Positions 24,155 to 24,189 of a DNA stretch of 24,189 bases are shown here, piece by piece. The notes beneath the pieces were generated by a model. That model saw only the letters and a list, made by a program, of their open reading frames with translations. It had not been told where the DNA came from and made no database searches. Position 1 is the stretch's first letter, and each line of letters starts with the position of its first letter. Source of the stretch: Clostridium sp. (GTDB taxonomy: Bacteria; Bacillota_A; Clostridia; Lachnospirales; Lachnospiraceae); assembly GCA_023666975.1 (NCBI GenBank), contig JAMPAW010000040.1, forward strand, positions 1 to 24,189, written 5' to 3'. A program made the position numbers and the translations under genes.

Positions 24155-24189
24155 TTTCTCTATTCCCCATGATCTTACGGATTTTATCA

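Noticed and set aside
1..24189. CRISPR arrays, tRNA or rRNA genes
   Set aside because: No regularly spaced repeats, cloverleaf-like segments or rRNA-like stretches were seen on either strand.

Overview
The window looks like a chromosomal accessory region from an anaerobic Firmicute, most likely class Clostridia and plausibly family Lachnospiraceae. This rests on strong AGGAGG-type ribosome sites, moderate to low GC, and protein families and spacing typical of gut clostridia. The species cannot be fixed from the sequence alone. Nearly every gene lies on the minus strand, so transcription runs from high to low coordinates.

Right end (about 20,300-24,154): surface polysaccharide genes. These are a GT11-type glycosyltransferase, then rfbA, rfbB and rfbC for dTDP-sugar synthesis, with no rfbD visible. 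A relic of an ABC exporter C-terminus lies between the glycosyltransferase and rfbA. The rfb genes are GC-rich (a sampled 60-base line near 21,540 is about 63% GC).

Middle (about 8,100-20,270): an extended Ter stress-signalling island. In transcription order it holds a 41-aa Cys-rich protein too short for usual ORF cutoffs, a PMCA-type Ca2+ P-type ATPase, a broken zinc-ribbon gene, three TerD-family proteins (one a TerD + TerA-like tandem), a protein kinase with zinc ribbon, a TerY-like vWA protein and a PP2C phosphatase with zinc ribbon and acidic tail. After these come an intracellular zinc-ribbon/BspA-type LRR protein, a coiled-coil protein and a stand-alone TerY-C-like metal-binding protein. 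TerD proteins bind calcium and the kinase/vWA/phosphatase set matches the known TerY-P triad. The layout therefore suggests a Ca2+-linked phospho-signalling complex with scaffold and recognition proteins.

Lower-middle (about 4,165-8,061): an AT-rich, partly decayed zone (a sampled line near 5,460 is about 23% GC). It holds a helical protein with an ATGA-overlapping leader frame, a frameshifted Sel1-repeat gene, a cytosolic transglutaminase-like protein and a two-helix membrane protein. The soluble half of that membrane protein resembles the KirBac cytoplasmic domain but lacks a potassium filter. A truncated Rpn-family fragment lies on the plus strand.

Left end (1-3,957): an intact polysaccharide-type ABC exporter and a three-gene cassette headed by a RelA/SpoT-type nucleotide synthetase domain. 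Beyond the cassette is what looks like a degenerate type I toxin-antitoxin locus: a consensus sigma-A promoter, a roughly 100-nt structured RNA ending in a terminator, and a hydrophobic toxin-like frame on the opposite strand broken by an 8-bp tandem duplication.

The best candidates for something undescribed are the extended Ter island with its accessory proteins, the filterless KirBac-like protein, the RelA/SpoT cassette and the small RNA/toxin locus. No tRNA, rRNA, CRISPR array or intact transposase was seen.
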